From NCBI GenBank assembly GCA_037577475.1, contig CM075204.1, positions 4,247,855 to 4,311,854 on the forward strand: 64,000 bases of DNA, read 5' to 3'. Both the position numbers and the translations under genes were made by a program. Source of the DNA: Chaunax sp. Z400. Lineage: Eukaryota; Chordata; Actinopteri; Lophiiformes; Chaunacidae. Each line of letters opens with the position of its first letter. Within the stretch, counting starts at the first letter, position 1. Of this stretch, positions 12,036-24,300 are shown in pieces. Below the pieces are notes generated by a model. It did not search any database and had not been told where the DNA came from. It saw nothing but the letters and a program-made list of their open reading frames with translations.

Positions 12036-13507
12036 CATTATTATCCTTCATATTCATAGACCAACACAGACATTGTATTTATTACATGAAGGCCTGTCAT
12101 TACTTGCTCATATTATTATCTCTATCAGCCTTCCTACATTCACAGCATCCAGGTATCTTCACAGGGAGATCTGGATCGATGTGGACTTGCTCATTCTATT
12201 TGCACGTTTTACAGCTGTCCCGTTCAAACAACCAAAGAAAGAGTGGTCTGTAGTAAAAGACCAGACCTCAGAAACAGAATGAAGGAACAGCCACTTGTCT
12301 CTGTTAGTCAGGTCAGAACAACTGATCCATTCTGGTTTCCCTGCTACACGTCAAGGTTGTTCCTCCAGAGAGTGGTGGGAATGAACCTGTTGGCCAAAAG
12401 TGCTTGAAGAACTGTTAACTTCAGCACTTTAACAGTTTACTTACACAAATAACAGTTTAGCAAGCCATCAGCTACCCATTAACGGTAACACATGCATGAA
12501 TGGTATTGATAACGACACATAAGACAAACATTTTATTATAAAAACCCTTCATCCACACAGATCAATACTCTGTACTCACACTGATCATTCAGTGGATCAG
12601 GTGATCAGTTATAGTTGAACATACAACAACTTGGTGCATCTCCAGTATAATATGCTTAAATCACCAGAGCCATTTTGTCTGCTCCTTTAATGGGATTTTA
12701 ATTTTAGTGTAATTTCAGAGTAATTTACAGTCAAGCAGCTGTTATCACAGGGAACAGACTCTGTTCAGGCTTTCTCCACAGTGCACTTACTGATGAGGAC
12801 CCCAATTACTCTTAATCACTAAATGTGTCTCGGGCGGATTGTATGCATTCACACTTTACACAGCTGTTCAGTCTGCTTAAGACAGTCAGCTGGGCAGACC
12901 CTTGGAGTTTTTGTAAATCCTGTATGATATATTAACTCACACTACATGTTTTAAAAAGTGTTGATTTATGTCAGCTATTTTCCAATTTATTCTTAGGCCT
13001 GTATCAAATGTCTTTATTAGTTTTTATCATATTTAGTGAAAATTAGCCTGTCAAGTTTTAAAAAATCAAAAATTCTGGACATTTTAGTCCTATTTTAGTC
13101 AAAGAAAATCTTAAGTGTTTTAGACATCAGGTTATTATTAACATTTCAGTCAGTCTAGTCAATCCAAAAACTATATTTTTAGTCATTTTCCTCTTGTTTC
13201 ACTGATTCCAAATCAGATTTATCTGATCATTATCTGATAAAAGCAGGTTGAATAATTCAGAATGCAGCTTTGCAGAAAGTGTCTGGTCTGATGATGTCAC
13301 TTTAAGGAATACATCCAGACATGGAACATGTTCTGATTTGCTGATTTATTTTGAACCACGCCTGGCTCCAAGCCAGCGAGCCGGGCTTCTTACCCATTTA
13401 AAGTTTGACAGTAGGTTGAGATGGTTTCAGCTCCTCTAATCATTGGTTTACCAGATAAAACTGTGAGACTCTGGGCTCCAGATATCCTGAGGAACCTTCA
13501 GAGGGAA
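12036..13507. other. Gene-free stretch with a TTTAGTC-rich repeat
   Basis: No gene. The part 12,960-13,200 is rich in TTTTAGTC and CATTTTAG words and shares TTAGTCAAAG and AGACATCAGGTTA with 24,620-24,800 and 26,085-26,262, so it is a diverged copy of the same interspersed AT-rich repeat. Confidence 0.5.
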
Positions 13508-14506
13508 CCAGACACTAGATTCCATTAGTCTTTGGCTCCTATACCCAGGTCGGACCAGCTATTAGATGGTTCCATTAGTCTTTGGTCGGACCAGCTATTA
13601 GATGGTTCCATTAGTCTTTGGCCCCTATACCCAGGTCGGATCAGCTACTAGATGGTTTCATTAGTCTTTGGCTCCTATACCCAGGTCGGACCAGACACTA
13701 GATGGTTCCATTAGTCTTTGGCTCCTATACCCAGGTCGGACCAGACACTAGATGGTTCCATTAGTCTTTGGCTCCTATACCCAGGTCGGACCAGCTACTA
13801 GATGGTTCCATTAGTCTTTGGCTCCTATACCCAGGTCGGACCAGACACTAGATGGTTCCATTAGTCTTTGGCTCCTATACCCAGGTCGGACCAGCTACTA
13901 GATGGTTCCATTAGTCTTTGGCTCCTATACCCAGGTCGGACCAGCTACTAGATGGTTCCATTAGTCTTTGGCTCCTATACCCAGGTCGGACCAGCTACTA
14001 GATGGTTCCATTAGTCTTTGGCTCCTATACCCAGGTCGGACCAGCTACTAGATGGTTCCATTAGTCTTTGGCCCCTATACCCAGGTCAGACCAGCTACTA
14101 GATGGTTTCATTAGTCTTTGGCCCCTATGCCCAGGTTGGACCAGCTACTAGATGGTTTCATTAGTGTTTGGCTCCTATACCCAGGTCGGACCAGCTACTA
14201 GATGGTTCCATTAGTCTTTGGCTCCTATACCCAGGTCAGACCAGCTACTAGATGGTTCCATTAGTCTTTGGCTCCTATACCCAGGTCGGACCAGCTACTA
14301 GATGGTTCCATTAGTCTTTGGCTCCTATACCCAGGTCAGACCAACTACTAGATGGTTCCATTAGTCTTTGGCTCCTATAACCAGGTCAGACCAGCTAATA
14401 GATGGTTCCATTAGTCTTTGGCTCCTATACCCAGGTCAGACCAGCTACTAGATGGTTCCATTAGTCTTTGGCTCCTATACCCAGGTCAGACCAGCTACTA
14501 GATGGT
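13508..14506. repeat. 50-bp minisatellite, about 20 copies
   Basis: Tandem repeat of a 50-bp unit that begins CCATTAGTCTTTGGCTCCTA and ends GCTACTAGATGGTT. The period is exact: lines 300 bp apart are in phase. About 20 copies are seen. Variants are GACACTAGAT versus GCTACTAGAT, CAGGTCGGAC versus CAGGTCAGAC (A-form commoner at the right end), and one short copy at 13,572-13,609 that lacks the CTATACCCAG part. No open frame runs through it. Confidence 0.97.
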
Positions 14507-16091
14507 CTTTTTTGTGGATGAAAATAAAGTGAGATTTTGGCAAAGTTTTTATTTTTTAAACTTAAGTCTGATTAATCAAGGACAGTGTGATCCTGACTAA
14601 CTGCATGTCAAATGATGACTGACCTGTCTTCAGTGAATAATCCCAATCTCTCTGACCCCCCTGAGGATCCACCACTCAGTGTGTAGCCTATAGGGTGTCT
14701 CTGGCTGCAAACATGCTGCAAACCCAATGTGGTAACCTTGAACAATGGCACAACACAATAAAAATACATTATTATTATTATTTATTTATTTTTCATAAAT
14801 ATGCACATTCCACCTCCTCCTTTGGATTTCAGGGGATCAAGTAGATTAAGGGACCAGGTCACAGACAAATGAAACATCTGTCATTTTCTCCTCAAGTGAG
14901 GTGAACTTTCTAAGTTCACAAAACACTCCTGGAGCTTCACAGCAAAACAGGATGTTTCAGCCTTCTCCTAAACAACTGAAGGAGATGGAGACTAGTTTTA
15001 AAACACTAAAAACAACTTAAAATAAACATTAGACGTCTCCATAGACCCGATATAATAAATATCTAAAAAAAAAGAAAAAACACTAAAAAAATCCTCAGGG
15101 CTTCTGGAGACTTGGATTCCACTACATGAGCTGTATGTTCATCTTTTTTTGTTGTTTTACATTTCGAAATAAATCCCCATCTTCTTTAATTGTTTAGGAG
15201 GATGCTAGATGCTGTTTTACTGTGAAGCCAGAAATGTTTTGTGAACTAATTTCCATTGGCATTAGAGTAGATGAGGACAGAATTGTAATTTTTGGGTAAG
15301 CTGTTATTTCAGGCTGTACAGAGCAATATACAATAATAAGTATTTTTGTATTGTGTTTTATTTTATGTGAGAAGTCATATGACCATAAGCTCCTGAATAT
15401 ATTAAACTTATTGTTGTACTAATTTGTTACAGTCAGTATATAAATATGAATAAAGCTGAGATGTAGTTTAATATCTCTGAACCAGCATCTGCAGTTGAGG
15501 CTTGGTGGAGAAGGTAGGTTGAGGTTTTCAGCAGGGAATACTCTTTATGAGAGCTAAATGAGAACACACATGGCAGGAATACAGAAGACAGGCTTATAGT
15601 CTGCTAATTTATTGGTCTGTGTGCCAGAAGGCAGCTTGATGAGGTGAGAGAAGCCAGAGAGAGTCTATTTAGCCGGGGGAGATGAGCTCCAGCTCCTTTG
15701 TGGATATCTGACATTTTTAATAAGTAATTTAACACTTTAGTCCTTTTGATTCAGCTCTATTGGCCTCTAAGCTTTAAAAGACTATTGCTATTTTTAGGAC
15801 ATGAAAACACAGAATCCAGTCTAACATTTTAGATCACCTTCATACATTCATGGATATCTTTAAATCACACTGCATTTGACCAATTATTGGCACCATTAGT
15901 GTGAAGCTACTGAAGCTTCTGAGGAAATTTGTCAAAATATGTGTGATCATATAGAGATTATACAGAAAAGAATACTTAGACTGAATACTTCTTCAAGAAA
16001 GACTGACCCATATATATGTCCATATGGACATGGAAACTGTTGTGTTTATTTAGACTGCAAAATTATTTAGTATGATCTCACTCAGCCAATA
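14507..16091. other. Gene-free stretch
   Basis: No gene, RNA or element recognised. AT-rich with short ATT-type runs near 14,770. Confidence 0.5.
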
Positions 16092-16185
16092 AAATGAGAT
16101 TAGATGAGATGAGATGAGATGAGATGAGATGAGATGAGATGATGAGACGAGATGAGATGAGATGAGATGAGGAGATGAGATAGAA
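16092..16185. repeat. (GAGAT)n microsatellite
   Basis: Imperfect pentamer array GAGAT/GATGA with small slips (GATGATGAGACGAGATG). It abuts the tail signature ATATTAATCCCGAAGGAAG. Confidence 0.9.
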
Positions 16186-16800
16186 CTATATTAATCCCGA
16201 AGGAAGTTTTTGTGCCAGAGATTGCCCCAAAATTACAGTAACAATACAATAACAGAATAAAAAAACAATGCATCAAATATAAGTGAAAAATAAAAATATA
16301 AAGTGTATAAGGAGTAAATGCAACAACCAGTGTCTAATCAAATAACAATAGAAATATAAGTCAAGTAAGAACCTAAACTAAAAAAATAAACTAAAATGGA
16401 AATAGAATTGACAATGACATTGAAAATAATATTGGCAGTGATATGGAAGAGTAATAAAAAGTAATATTGCACCTGATAATGAACACAGTAATGCACATAA
16501 TGTGAAACATACTAATGCACATGATAATAATTCTGAAAAGTAATATTGCACATGAAAATGAACATAATATACAGTACCAGTCAAAAATTTGGACACAGTT
16601 TCCCACTCAAGTGGATGGGAAGCTGTGTCCAAACTATTGACTGGTACTGTATATTAAACAATATAAAAAGCAATATTGCACATAATGTTGACATTATTGT
16701 TCTCAATGGCTGCACTGTGGAGGTGGGGCTTAAAGCACCTTCTGTGTGTTGTGTGAAGTGTTATCTTTACCCTGGACCACAGTCACCCAAAGGTTAAAGA
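16186..16800 (-). mobile_element. LINE 3' UTR in reverse orientation
   Basis: Begins at the pentamer repeat with ATATTAATCCCGAAGGAAG, then has many AATATTGCAC and AATGCACAT words, the same composition as 5447-5665. It is interrupted by a small inverted-repeat element at 16,568-16,653, after which AATATTGCACATAATG resumes. Non-coding. The Rex1-like attribution is tentative. Confidence 0.55.
16568..16653. mobile_element. Tc1-type paired-terminus mini-element
   Basis: A near-palindrome of about 86 bp. The left arm reads TACAGTACCAGTCAAAAATT then TGGACACAG; the right arm ends CTGTGTCCAAAC, TATTGACTGGTACTGTA. CAGTACCAGTCAAA...TTTGGACACA is the familiar Tc1-like terminal inverted repeat of fish. 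The arms are separated by only about 24 bp (TTTCCCACTCAAGTGGATGG), and TA sits at both ends as expected for a TA target duplication. So this is an extreme internal-deletion derivative (MITE). Confidence 0.85.
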
Positions 16801-17584
16801 TATAATTCTTATCATAAAATCAACTTTATACTATCCACGGACAGCATTTTTAGCTCTAGTGTTTCAATGCATTTAAAATGAAAGATGAACTCTCTACACA
16901 GTTGTTTTTAAGAGTAGAGGCGGAGCCCTCCATCCCAGCAGAAGACATGTAATCAAGTACATTTTCACCTGTATGTTAACAGCCTGACTGGAGTTTTATA
17001 TGTCCCTGCTAATGCATATGGAACAGCCTAATGCCGCTGCTTTAAATGATGAAACACAAGGTGGCCTTCAGTGTGAGACATCACTGGGAACAGACAGCGG
17101 TTTGTCACAGCGGTTAGAGCTGACTGCACTCGGTTATTTTCATCTTTACCGTTCAGCCCAGAGAAACACATTCACTCCAAAATATCTGAGTCATTTCTCC
17201 TGACCTCAAATATGCCAGAGGGATTGTATGTCCCATCTGTCCTGGGATCTCCTCTGGCCCCTTCTGAGGTGGTGGAGGTTGTATGCAGCCGGGGGGAGAG
17301 AGGCTCCACCACGATCCTAGAATGAGTAGCAGAAATAGATGGATGAGAGTCTGCAAAAGCTCGCTGCTCCTCTTGAGTCTACTTGACCCAAAATTCAAAA
17401 TGTCAATGGTTTATAAAGATTTAACTAACTGAACCATCATTTTAAATTAGTCATTTAAAAAAGTTAGAAAAATAGAGGCACAGCTGATAATGTAGCTCTG
17501 ACACTGAAGTCAAACCAACTGTAGTGGAATTAAAGTGACGTGTGTGTGTGTGTGACATTGAATTTAACACTAAAGAAATCCATA
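16801..17584. other. Gene-free stretch
   Basis: No gene recognised; short (GT)n run near 17,540. Confidence 0.45.
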
Positions 17585-18400
17585 TTTCTGACTTCATTCA
17601 TAAACATCTCCATCACAGACCATCCTTGTTTTACAAACCTGCCACAGGGACAGCTCTGACAGCCTGGTGGAAACGTCACCAAATAACTAAAACCAGTCTC
17701 ACCTTCCAAAAACAGCCTCTTCTGGAACAATCCTGACTTACTGATGGACAAGAAACCACTAACTCTGTCATCATGGATATACTGTGAAGGTATCACACAC
17801 CTCAGACATGTCTTCCATGACAACGCTCATGGCCTTATGTGGTCAAGTATGGGGAGAATCATCATCCATTCAATCCAAAATTAACATTAAATTATCTAAA
17901 GTAAATCTTCCTACACAATGTCTCCTCAAAAAAATGGGACAAACACCAACAGATCGTGCCTGCTGACGGCTTCTGGACCTAACAGACATACAGCTCATAC
18001 AATACACGATTATTCATAGATCACACTCCATGTGAAAAAGATGTTTCCAATGGTTTCTGGAGTGAAATCTGTCCACACTGACCACAAAACACCCCAACAC
18101 CGATATGCATGCTATGATGGACTGCACACCAATGACACAACTATGGTGGGTCATCATTAGGGTAAAACCCTTGCTGTGTAAACAGCCCTTAACCAACATA
18201 AATAAATAATTAACACTTCCAGTAGAATACTCTCCATAGCACATATCACCACCAGGAAAACCATCCTCATGAACTGGAAATCAAGACACACAATCAATAT
18301 CAGACTTTGGAAAAATCCACTAACTGATTACATATCAATTAAAAGAATCAAGAATCTGTTCACCCATTCTTGATTTAATTTCCCATGAACTCTTTTTAAA
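17585..18400 (+). mobile_element. L1-clade LINE ORF2 C-terminal remnant
   Basis: Successive plus-strand frames give TALTAWWKRHQITKTSL, then WNNPDLLMDKKPLTLSSWIY, CEGITHLRHVFHDN, then IQLIQYTIIHRSHSM, then a TDMHAMMDCTPMTQLW block, and TTRKTILMNWKSRHTINIRL. These are, in order, the conserved blocks after the RT domain of fish L1-like LINEs (PLWNNP..., W...GI..L.DL, LQ..QYK.LHR.H, C..C..ALW.C, ARK.I...WK). Stops and frameshifts between blocks show it is long dead. The RT core is absent. Confidence 0.75.
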
Positions 18401-19320
18401 GCGGAATTAGTAAAACATGTTATTATTGTTATTGATATATACAGTATATAATATAATATAATATAATATAATATAATATAATAGATTAGATTACATTAGA
18501 TGTATTATATTATATAATACTTGGAGGAGGTGGCCTCCTTGGTAGTGCTTTTAAATTAATCCATTATGTTTTCCATCGAGGTCATGGAAAAGTGGTTGGG
18601 AAAAGACGAGGATGTATTTCTTTTATGTTTTTAGCGTAGTCCGTGTGAAGCAGAATCTTGTTCTGTTAACTGATGGATGTTTACAACAGACAGTTTAAGT
18701 AGTCACTGCACTCCACTTGTGTTTCATTTTCTAAGCATGAACTTAATAAGTACTGTTATCATAACAGATAATAAATATCATCCAAGTTGTAATAACTTTA
18801 ATCTTTCATTTAAAATCTAAGTGCAACTTTTTGCTTGAATAGTCAGGAACATTTCCAATGTTACAGGGACACGTGAAACAGTCTGACCTCCTCATGTTGT
18901 CTGTCAGAACAGCCCTGAGGAGGCAGTCGGTGGCACCACCATAATGGATACTGGAGGAGATGGGGTCGTTTCCTACAGAGAAGTCCCTTCCCTCCATCTC
19001 AGTCACAGATTTGGAGGCCTCACATTTCTCACTTGCCCTGCCGTCTTCCAGAGACGTGTACGATGACTGCAGCCACGCGTGAAATTGTGAAATCGCTAAT
19101 GACATTTTCCTTGCATAATGGTGTCCCTTGAAATGGTGCTTACAGCTGCCGGTGCTTTGATTGAAGAGTGTGGTGTGTGTGTGAGTGTGTGTTGGAGGGG
19201 CATGCCTGAGGACACACATCCCCCATTTTTCAATTTCTACAAACCAGACCAACGAATGTGCTAATAAATTGAATTGCATGGATAACTGTGACCTTTTAAA
19301 GCCACCTATAGTCATGTCCT
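18401..19320. other. Gene-free stretch with TATAA repeat
   Basis: Includes a (TATAA)n run at 18,444-18,483 and a (GT)n-like run near 19,170. A 169-codon minus-strand frame (19,315-18,806) has no recognised domain; its last third (from MSLAISQFHAWLQ) is not low-complexity, but I see no splice or promoter support. Confidence 0.4.
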
Positions 19321-19324
19321 TGAC

Positions 19325-19348
19325 ATCTATCTATCTATCCATCCATCG

Positions 19349-19394
<46 letters not shown>

Positions 19395-19399
19395 TATCA

Positions 19400-19462
<63 letters not shown>

Positions 19463-19463
19463 A

Positions 19464-19495
<32 letters not shown>

Positions 19496-19597
19496 GTCTA
19501 TCTATTATCAATCTATCTATCTATCTATCTATCATCTATCTATCTATCTATCTGTCTGTCTGTCTGTCCGTCCGCCCGTCCGTCCGTCCGTCCGTCC

Positions 19598-19649
<52 letters not shown>

Positions 19650-19664
19650 GTCTATCTATTATCA

Positions 19665-19732
<68 letters not shown>

Positions 19733-19826
19733 GTCTATCTATTATCAATCTATCTATCTATCTATCTATCATCTATCTATCTATCTGTCTGTCTGTCTGT
19801 CCGTCCGTCCGTCCGTCCGTCCGTCC

Positions 19827-19874
<48 letters not shown>

Positions 19875-19935
19875 GTCTATCTATCCATCCATCCATCTAT
19901 GCATCTATCTATATATCTGTCCATCCGTCCGTCAG
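19325..19935. repeat. Compound (ATCT)n/(CTGT)n/(CCGT)n microsatellite
   Basis: About 600 bp of tetranucleotides, mostly ATCT, with blocks of CTGT then CCGT. A composite segment (ATTATCAATC, ATCT run, ATCATC, CTGT run, CCGT run) occurs twice, starting near 19,503 and 19,741, about 240 bp apart, so the microsatellite itself has duplicated. It ends directly at the 5' edge of the Tx1-like LINE. Confidence 0.97.
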
Positions 19936-20000
19936 CCTGTTTCTGCTGCAGGAGGAACTGTTGATGTATAACTGATGGTGAGACTGTTACTGCTTCTGCA

Positions 20001-20423
20001 GGTCAGTCTAATAATGTCGCTATAGAAAAAGCTGTGATTGTTTGTGCAGGTCAGTCTTATGATGTAACTATAGAAAAAGCTGTGATTGTTTGTGCAGGTC
20101 AGTCTTATGATGTAACTATAGAAAAAGCTGTGAATGTTTCTACACCTCAGCCTGTTGCTGCAGGTCATAATGATATGGAGGAGAAAATGGATCAGGGACA
20201 GGCTGGTGTTTCTGGGCAGCAGGTTGAGCTGCTGCAGGCTGCTGTGGGAAACAGTCAGATGACTGACATGGACTATCTGTCAGACTCAGATAATGCTTCT
20301 CTTGCTGACAGTCTCTCCCAAAGTGCAGACTTGTACTCTCTAGATGAGATTAATAACTTCCTGGATGACACTTTTGGTCAAGTCACTGACGTAAGAGCGT
20401 ATTTTCGTTTATCCAGACAGTGA
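20001..20423 (+). pseudogene. Tx1-like ORF1 3' remnant
   Basis: An open frame with no confirmed natural start (first ATG at 20,034) encodes two intact QSYDVTIEKAV repeats, an acidic linker (DMDYLSDSDNASLADS) and the block YSLDEINNFLDDTFGQV. The last is like the C-terminal end of ORF1 proteins of fish Tx1-like LINEs (SLDEINDFLDETFGK...). ORF1 proteins are RNA-binding retrotransposon-particle proteins. No RRM or zinc knuckle is visible here, so the N-terminal and central parts have been lost. The frame closes at TGA 20,421; the remembered family C-terminus is longer, suggesting a frame change near the end. Confidence 0.65.
20002..20145 (+). repeat. 48-bp tandem repeat in ORF1, three copies
   Basis: Three copies of a 48-bp (16-codon) unit containing GTCAGTCTTATGATGTAACT, at 20,002, 20,050 and 20,098. 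Copies 2 and 3 are nearly identical; copy 1 is diverged (AATAATGTCGC). In frame it encodes QSYDVTIEKAVIVCAG. Confidence 0.9.
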
Positions 20424-20609
20424 GCACTCTGCAGAAGGTTGTAGGTGAGGATCTGCTCACGTCGCTGCCCTGCGAAAAGGCCTGAGAGGCCCAAAAAAAG
20501 CTAAAAGACTGAAAAGCCTCCATCATTTGATTACATGATCACACATCACTGGGTGTTTCTCTGCTCCATCTTCCTGTTTCTGTACTGCTCTGTCCCTCCT
20601 CTCCTATTT

Positions 20610-23600
20610 ATGCAGAATTTAAAGGTGGCCTCTTTAATTATTAATGGAGGTAGAAGTGCACAGAAGAGAGCACTAGTGTCAGAGGTCATCAGGCAGAAGG
20701 GCCTAGGTGTTATCTTTCTGCAGGAGACACACAGTGACAGCCTAAATGAAACAGACTGGGCTTTATGGTTGGGGGGGGGGCAGCATGTTCTCAGCCATGG
20801 CTCCAACCTGAGTGCTGGAGTTGCTGTCCTGTTCTCTCCTGCAGTAAATGCTAGTATTTTATCTAGTATGGAGATGGAGAAAGGCAGAGCTCTGATATGA
20901 GAATAGAAATATGTAACTTCTTTTTCTGCTTCATTAATGGTTATGCTCCAAATGATGGTCCTGAGCGTTTAGCTCTTTTTAACAAATTAAAAGACAGCAT
21001 AAGCACTAGTTGTCAGGGGGAGTATGTTATCATGGGAGGGGACTGGAACTGCTGTCCTGATGTCACTGTAGACAGGACGGGACAGCAGCTCCACCCTCAG
21101 TCAGCCGTTTTCCTCTCTCAGCTGGTGAAGGAGGCTGATGTAGTGGATATATGGAGGAACAAACATCCCTATGCTGTGCAGTACACCTGGGTTAAGGTGT
21201 TAGATGGGAGGATCAGTGCAGCCAGACTAGACAGACTCTATATGTCTTCCTCTTTCACTCATGCTGCTTCCTGTCAGATCCTCCCAGTAGCCTTCACAGA
21301 CCATCATTTAGTTTTAACTGAGCTGGTGTTAACTTCTACTAGAAAATTTAGGTCCTTCTGGCATTTTAATGTAAAACTTCTACACGACTTTAAGTTTTGT
21401 GAAAATTTCAAACTGTTCTGGACTAACTGGAGAACCAAAAAAGACTCCTTTCCTTCCCTTAATCAGTGGTGGGAGGTAGGGAAGGCCCAGATCAGAGTGT
21501 TCTGCCAGCAGTACACCTCCTATGCTACAGCTAATGTACGCAGAGCTGTGGAGCAGCTGGAGGTGGAGATCAGAGAGCTGGAGGGTGTGGCTGCCTCAAA
21601 ACCTGATCTGAACTTGTTCAGCCAAAGGAGCTAAAGGTGCTCTGGTTCGTGCCAGAGTCACTATACTGAAAGACATGGATGCTCCAACAAGCTATTTTTT
21701 TTAACCTGGAGAGATCTGAAGCACAGAGGAAACAGATGGTCTGTCTCCGTCTTCCTGATGGAAGGTTGACCTCTGACCCCGCTGAAATGAGGAGGCATGC
21801 TGTGGCTTTCTATGGTGACCTATTTAAAGCGGAGGACTGCGACAGAGATGCTACGGCTGATCTGCTGCAGGACCTCCCCCGGCTGAGTCCAGAGGAGCGC
21901 GTCACCTTGAGCTTAGACCTCTCGCTCGAGGAACTGATGACCGCCGTGTCCCAAATGGCCTCAGGAAAGGCTCCAGGTCTAGATGGATTACCCTCTGACT
22001 TTTTTAAACATTTCTGGAGTATCCTTGGACATGACCTGCTGGATGTTTTAAAAGACTGTTTTAAGGAAGGGACTCTTCCAGCTTCCTGTCGACGTGCAGT
22101 GACCTCCCTGCTGCCCAAGAAGGGGGACCTAACCCTACTTGAAAACTGGAGACCTGGCGCTCTCTTATGTACAGACTATAAAATACTTTCTAAGATTCTA
22201 TCCAACAGACTCAAAGTTTTTATTGAACTGTTGATTGGTGCGGACCAGTCCTACTGTGTCCCAGACAGGTAAATGTTGGACAATTTATTTTTAATAAGAG
22301 ACATTTTTGATGTTTGCAAACTGTACAGTATTAATATTGGAATAATTTCCATAGACCAGGAGAAAGCATTTGATCATGTTGACCATAATTTCCTGTTTTC
22401 CACACTGCAGGCATTTGGTGTTGGGGAGCACTTCCTCTCCTGGGTAAAATTATTGTATTGTAATGCATATTGTGTTGTTAAGGTGGGCGGGAGTCTGAGT
22501 TGTCCTGTACCAGTGGGGAGAGGGATCAGACAGGGCTGCCCTATATCAGGTCAATTATATAGCATAGCCATTGAGCCTCTGCTATGCAGGCTGAGGAACC
22601 GGCTTGTGGGTCTGCATCTACCTGATTCAGCTCACGGACCCCAGATAGTTGCATCTGCCTACGCTGATGACATCAACGTGTTTGTTCAGGGTCAGGGGGA
22701 TGTCCAGGAGCTGCGGGGCAGCCTGGCCCTGGTAGGTCCATGGACTTTTGGGAACACTCCAGATCTCCCTGGGAACCTTGTGTGGGGAACCAGAGGGATA
22801 AAGGTCCTTGGGGTTCATTTAGGGACTGAGGACACAGAAAGGCAGAATATGGAGGGAGTGCTGGGAAAGGCGCAAGCCAAGTTGTCTCGATGGAAATGGT
22901 TGCTACCCCAGCTGTCCTACAGGGGAAGAGTTTTAGTGGCTAACAGCCTGGTTGCCTCGACTCTCTGGCACAAGCTCACAGTGCTGGTTCCACCGCCTGG
23001 TCTTGTTCAGCGACTTCAGAGGCTGCTTGTGGACTTTTTCTGGACTGGACATCACTGGGTGCGGATGTCGGTCCTGTACCTCCCTGTGGCAGAGGGGGGA
23101 CAGAGCCTCATGGACATTGCTTCAAGGACTGCTGCCTTCAGACTACAGGCGGCCCAACGTTTGCTGTATAGTTGTTCTGTCTGCTGGTCTGAGGTAGCCC
23201 AGCTACTGCTCCGGAAAGCCGGTCGCCTCGGCCTTGACAGACAGCTCTTTCTCATGAGGTCATCTGAGTGTGACCTCTCTGGACTCACTCCGTTCTACAA
23301 CTCTGTGGTTGAAGCCTGGACGTTTTTAAATTTCTCCCGCTCTCCTGATTCCATGCCGGGGATGTGGTTATTTGAGGAGCCACTGTTTTACAACAACTTC
23401 CTGTGTTGTCCTCTGCTTCAATGAGGAGCAGATTCATCAAGGCTGGCATTGTGAAGCTGGGACACCTCATGAAGATACCTGTTCAGAGACTGGCTGAGGT
23501 GATGGGCGTTCGGTCAACCAGGGTGCTACAATTACAGTCTTGTAAATGAGGTGCTGCGGTCGCTGCCCGCTCCTCTCCAGACCTTCGCTCAGTGCCGAGC

Positions 23601-24300
23601 TCTAGCTGATTAGTGGTACATCTTCCCCCCCCTTAGTGTGATTCCGGCTGTGGGGGTGCGTTACGAGGAGAACGGCCAGCTGTTAACTCTGGTGACACCG
23701 GCGCTCAGCACTTTCAGCTCCTGCAACAGGCGGGTCCTGTATAAACCTCCCGTAGAAAAGCGGATTAGTGACCTTCAGTGGAGGATTATACAAGGAGCGC
23801 TAGCTACAAACAGATACAGAGCTCACCTGGACCCAAGCATAGGGGAGGGCTGTTCATTCTGCTCAAAGACAGAAACAGTAGAAGATCTTGTAGTGTCCTG
23901 TCCCAGATTGGTGGGTCTTTTTGGCCTGCTAAAAGGGTGCGTGGAAGGTTTAGAAGAGGTTTTCTCTGTCCCCCTCTTTGTATTTGGACCAAAATACACT
24001 CAAAAGAAAAAGTCAACCCTTGTTTTGATTAATTTTATCTTTGCAACTGCTAAGCTGTCAGTCTGGAAAAGCAGAAAGAACCAGAATTCAGGAGAGGGTT
24101 CACCTGATCCTCTATATGTTTTCAAAGGTTTGGTTGCAGCTCGTCTGAGAGTTGAACACACTTTCCACAAACAGACCAACAATATCTCTGGTTTTAAGGC
24201 AGTGTGGGGCACCAGGCAGGTCCTGTGTTCACTAGAGGAGGACAGTACTCTGGTTCTTAATTTTCAACTTTGTTGGGAGTCTGACTGTGTCAGTCAGTGA
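20610..24300 (+). pseudogene. Tx1-like ORF2 (endonuclease + reverse transcriptase), broken
   Basis: Start ATG 20,610 (MQNLKVASLIINGGR). Endonuclease motifs: INGG, FLQETH, NGYAPN, GGDWNCCPD, ARLDRLY, FTDHHLV. RT motifs: KAPGLDGLPSDFF, ENWRPGALLCTDYK, ISIDQEKAFDHVDH, GRGIRQGCPISGQLYS and the catalytic AYADD at about 22,659. Then the FF.GHHW region and a C-terminal CSFCSKTETVEDLVVSC knuckle near 23,850. Breaks: a frame change at about 20,897 (after KGRALI); another before 21,650, with residues missing; one extra T in the T-run near 21,695; in-frame TAA at 22,270 (VPDR-stop-MLDN); a likely in-frame deletion near 22,735 after ELRGSL; a frameshift near 23,420; another near 23,540; in-frame TAG near 23,611. 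The last segment, 23,638-24,300, is open. Confidence 0.9.

Noticed and set aside
18806..19315. 169-codon minus-strand frame as a gene
   Set aside because: Includes (GT)n-derived THTHTHTT, no recognisable domain, no splice or promoter signal; kept only as a note.
19185..19964. 259-codon frame rich in YLSI
   Set aside because: Translation of the ATCT microsatellite.
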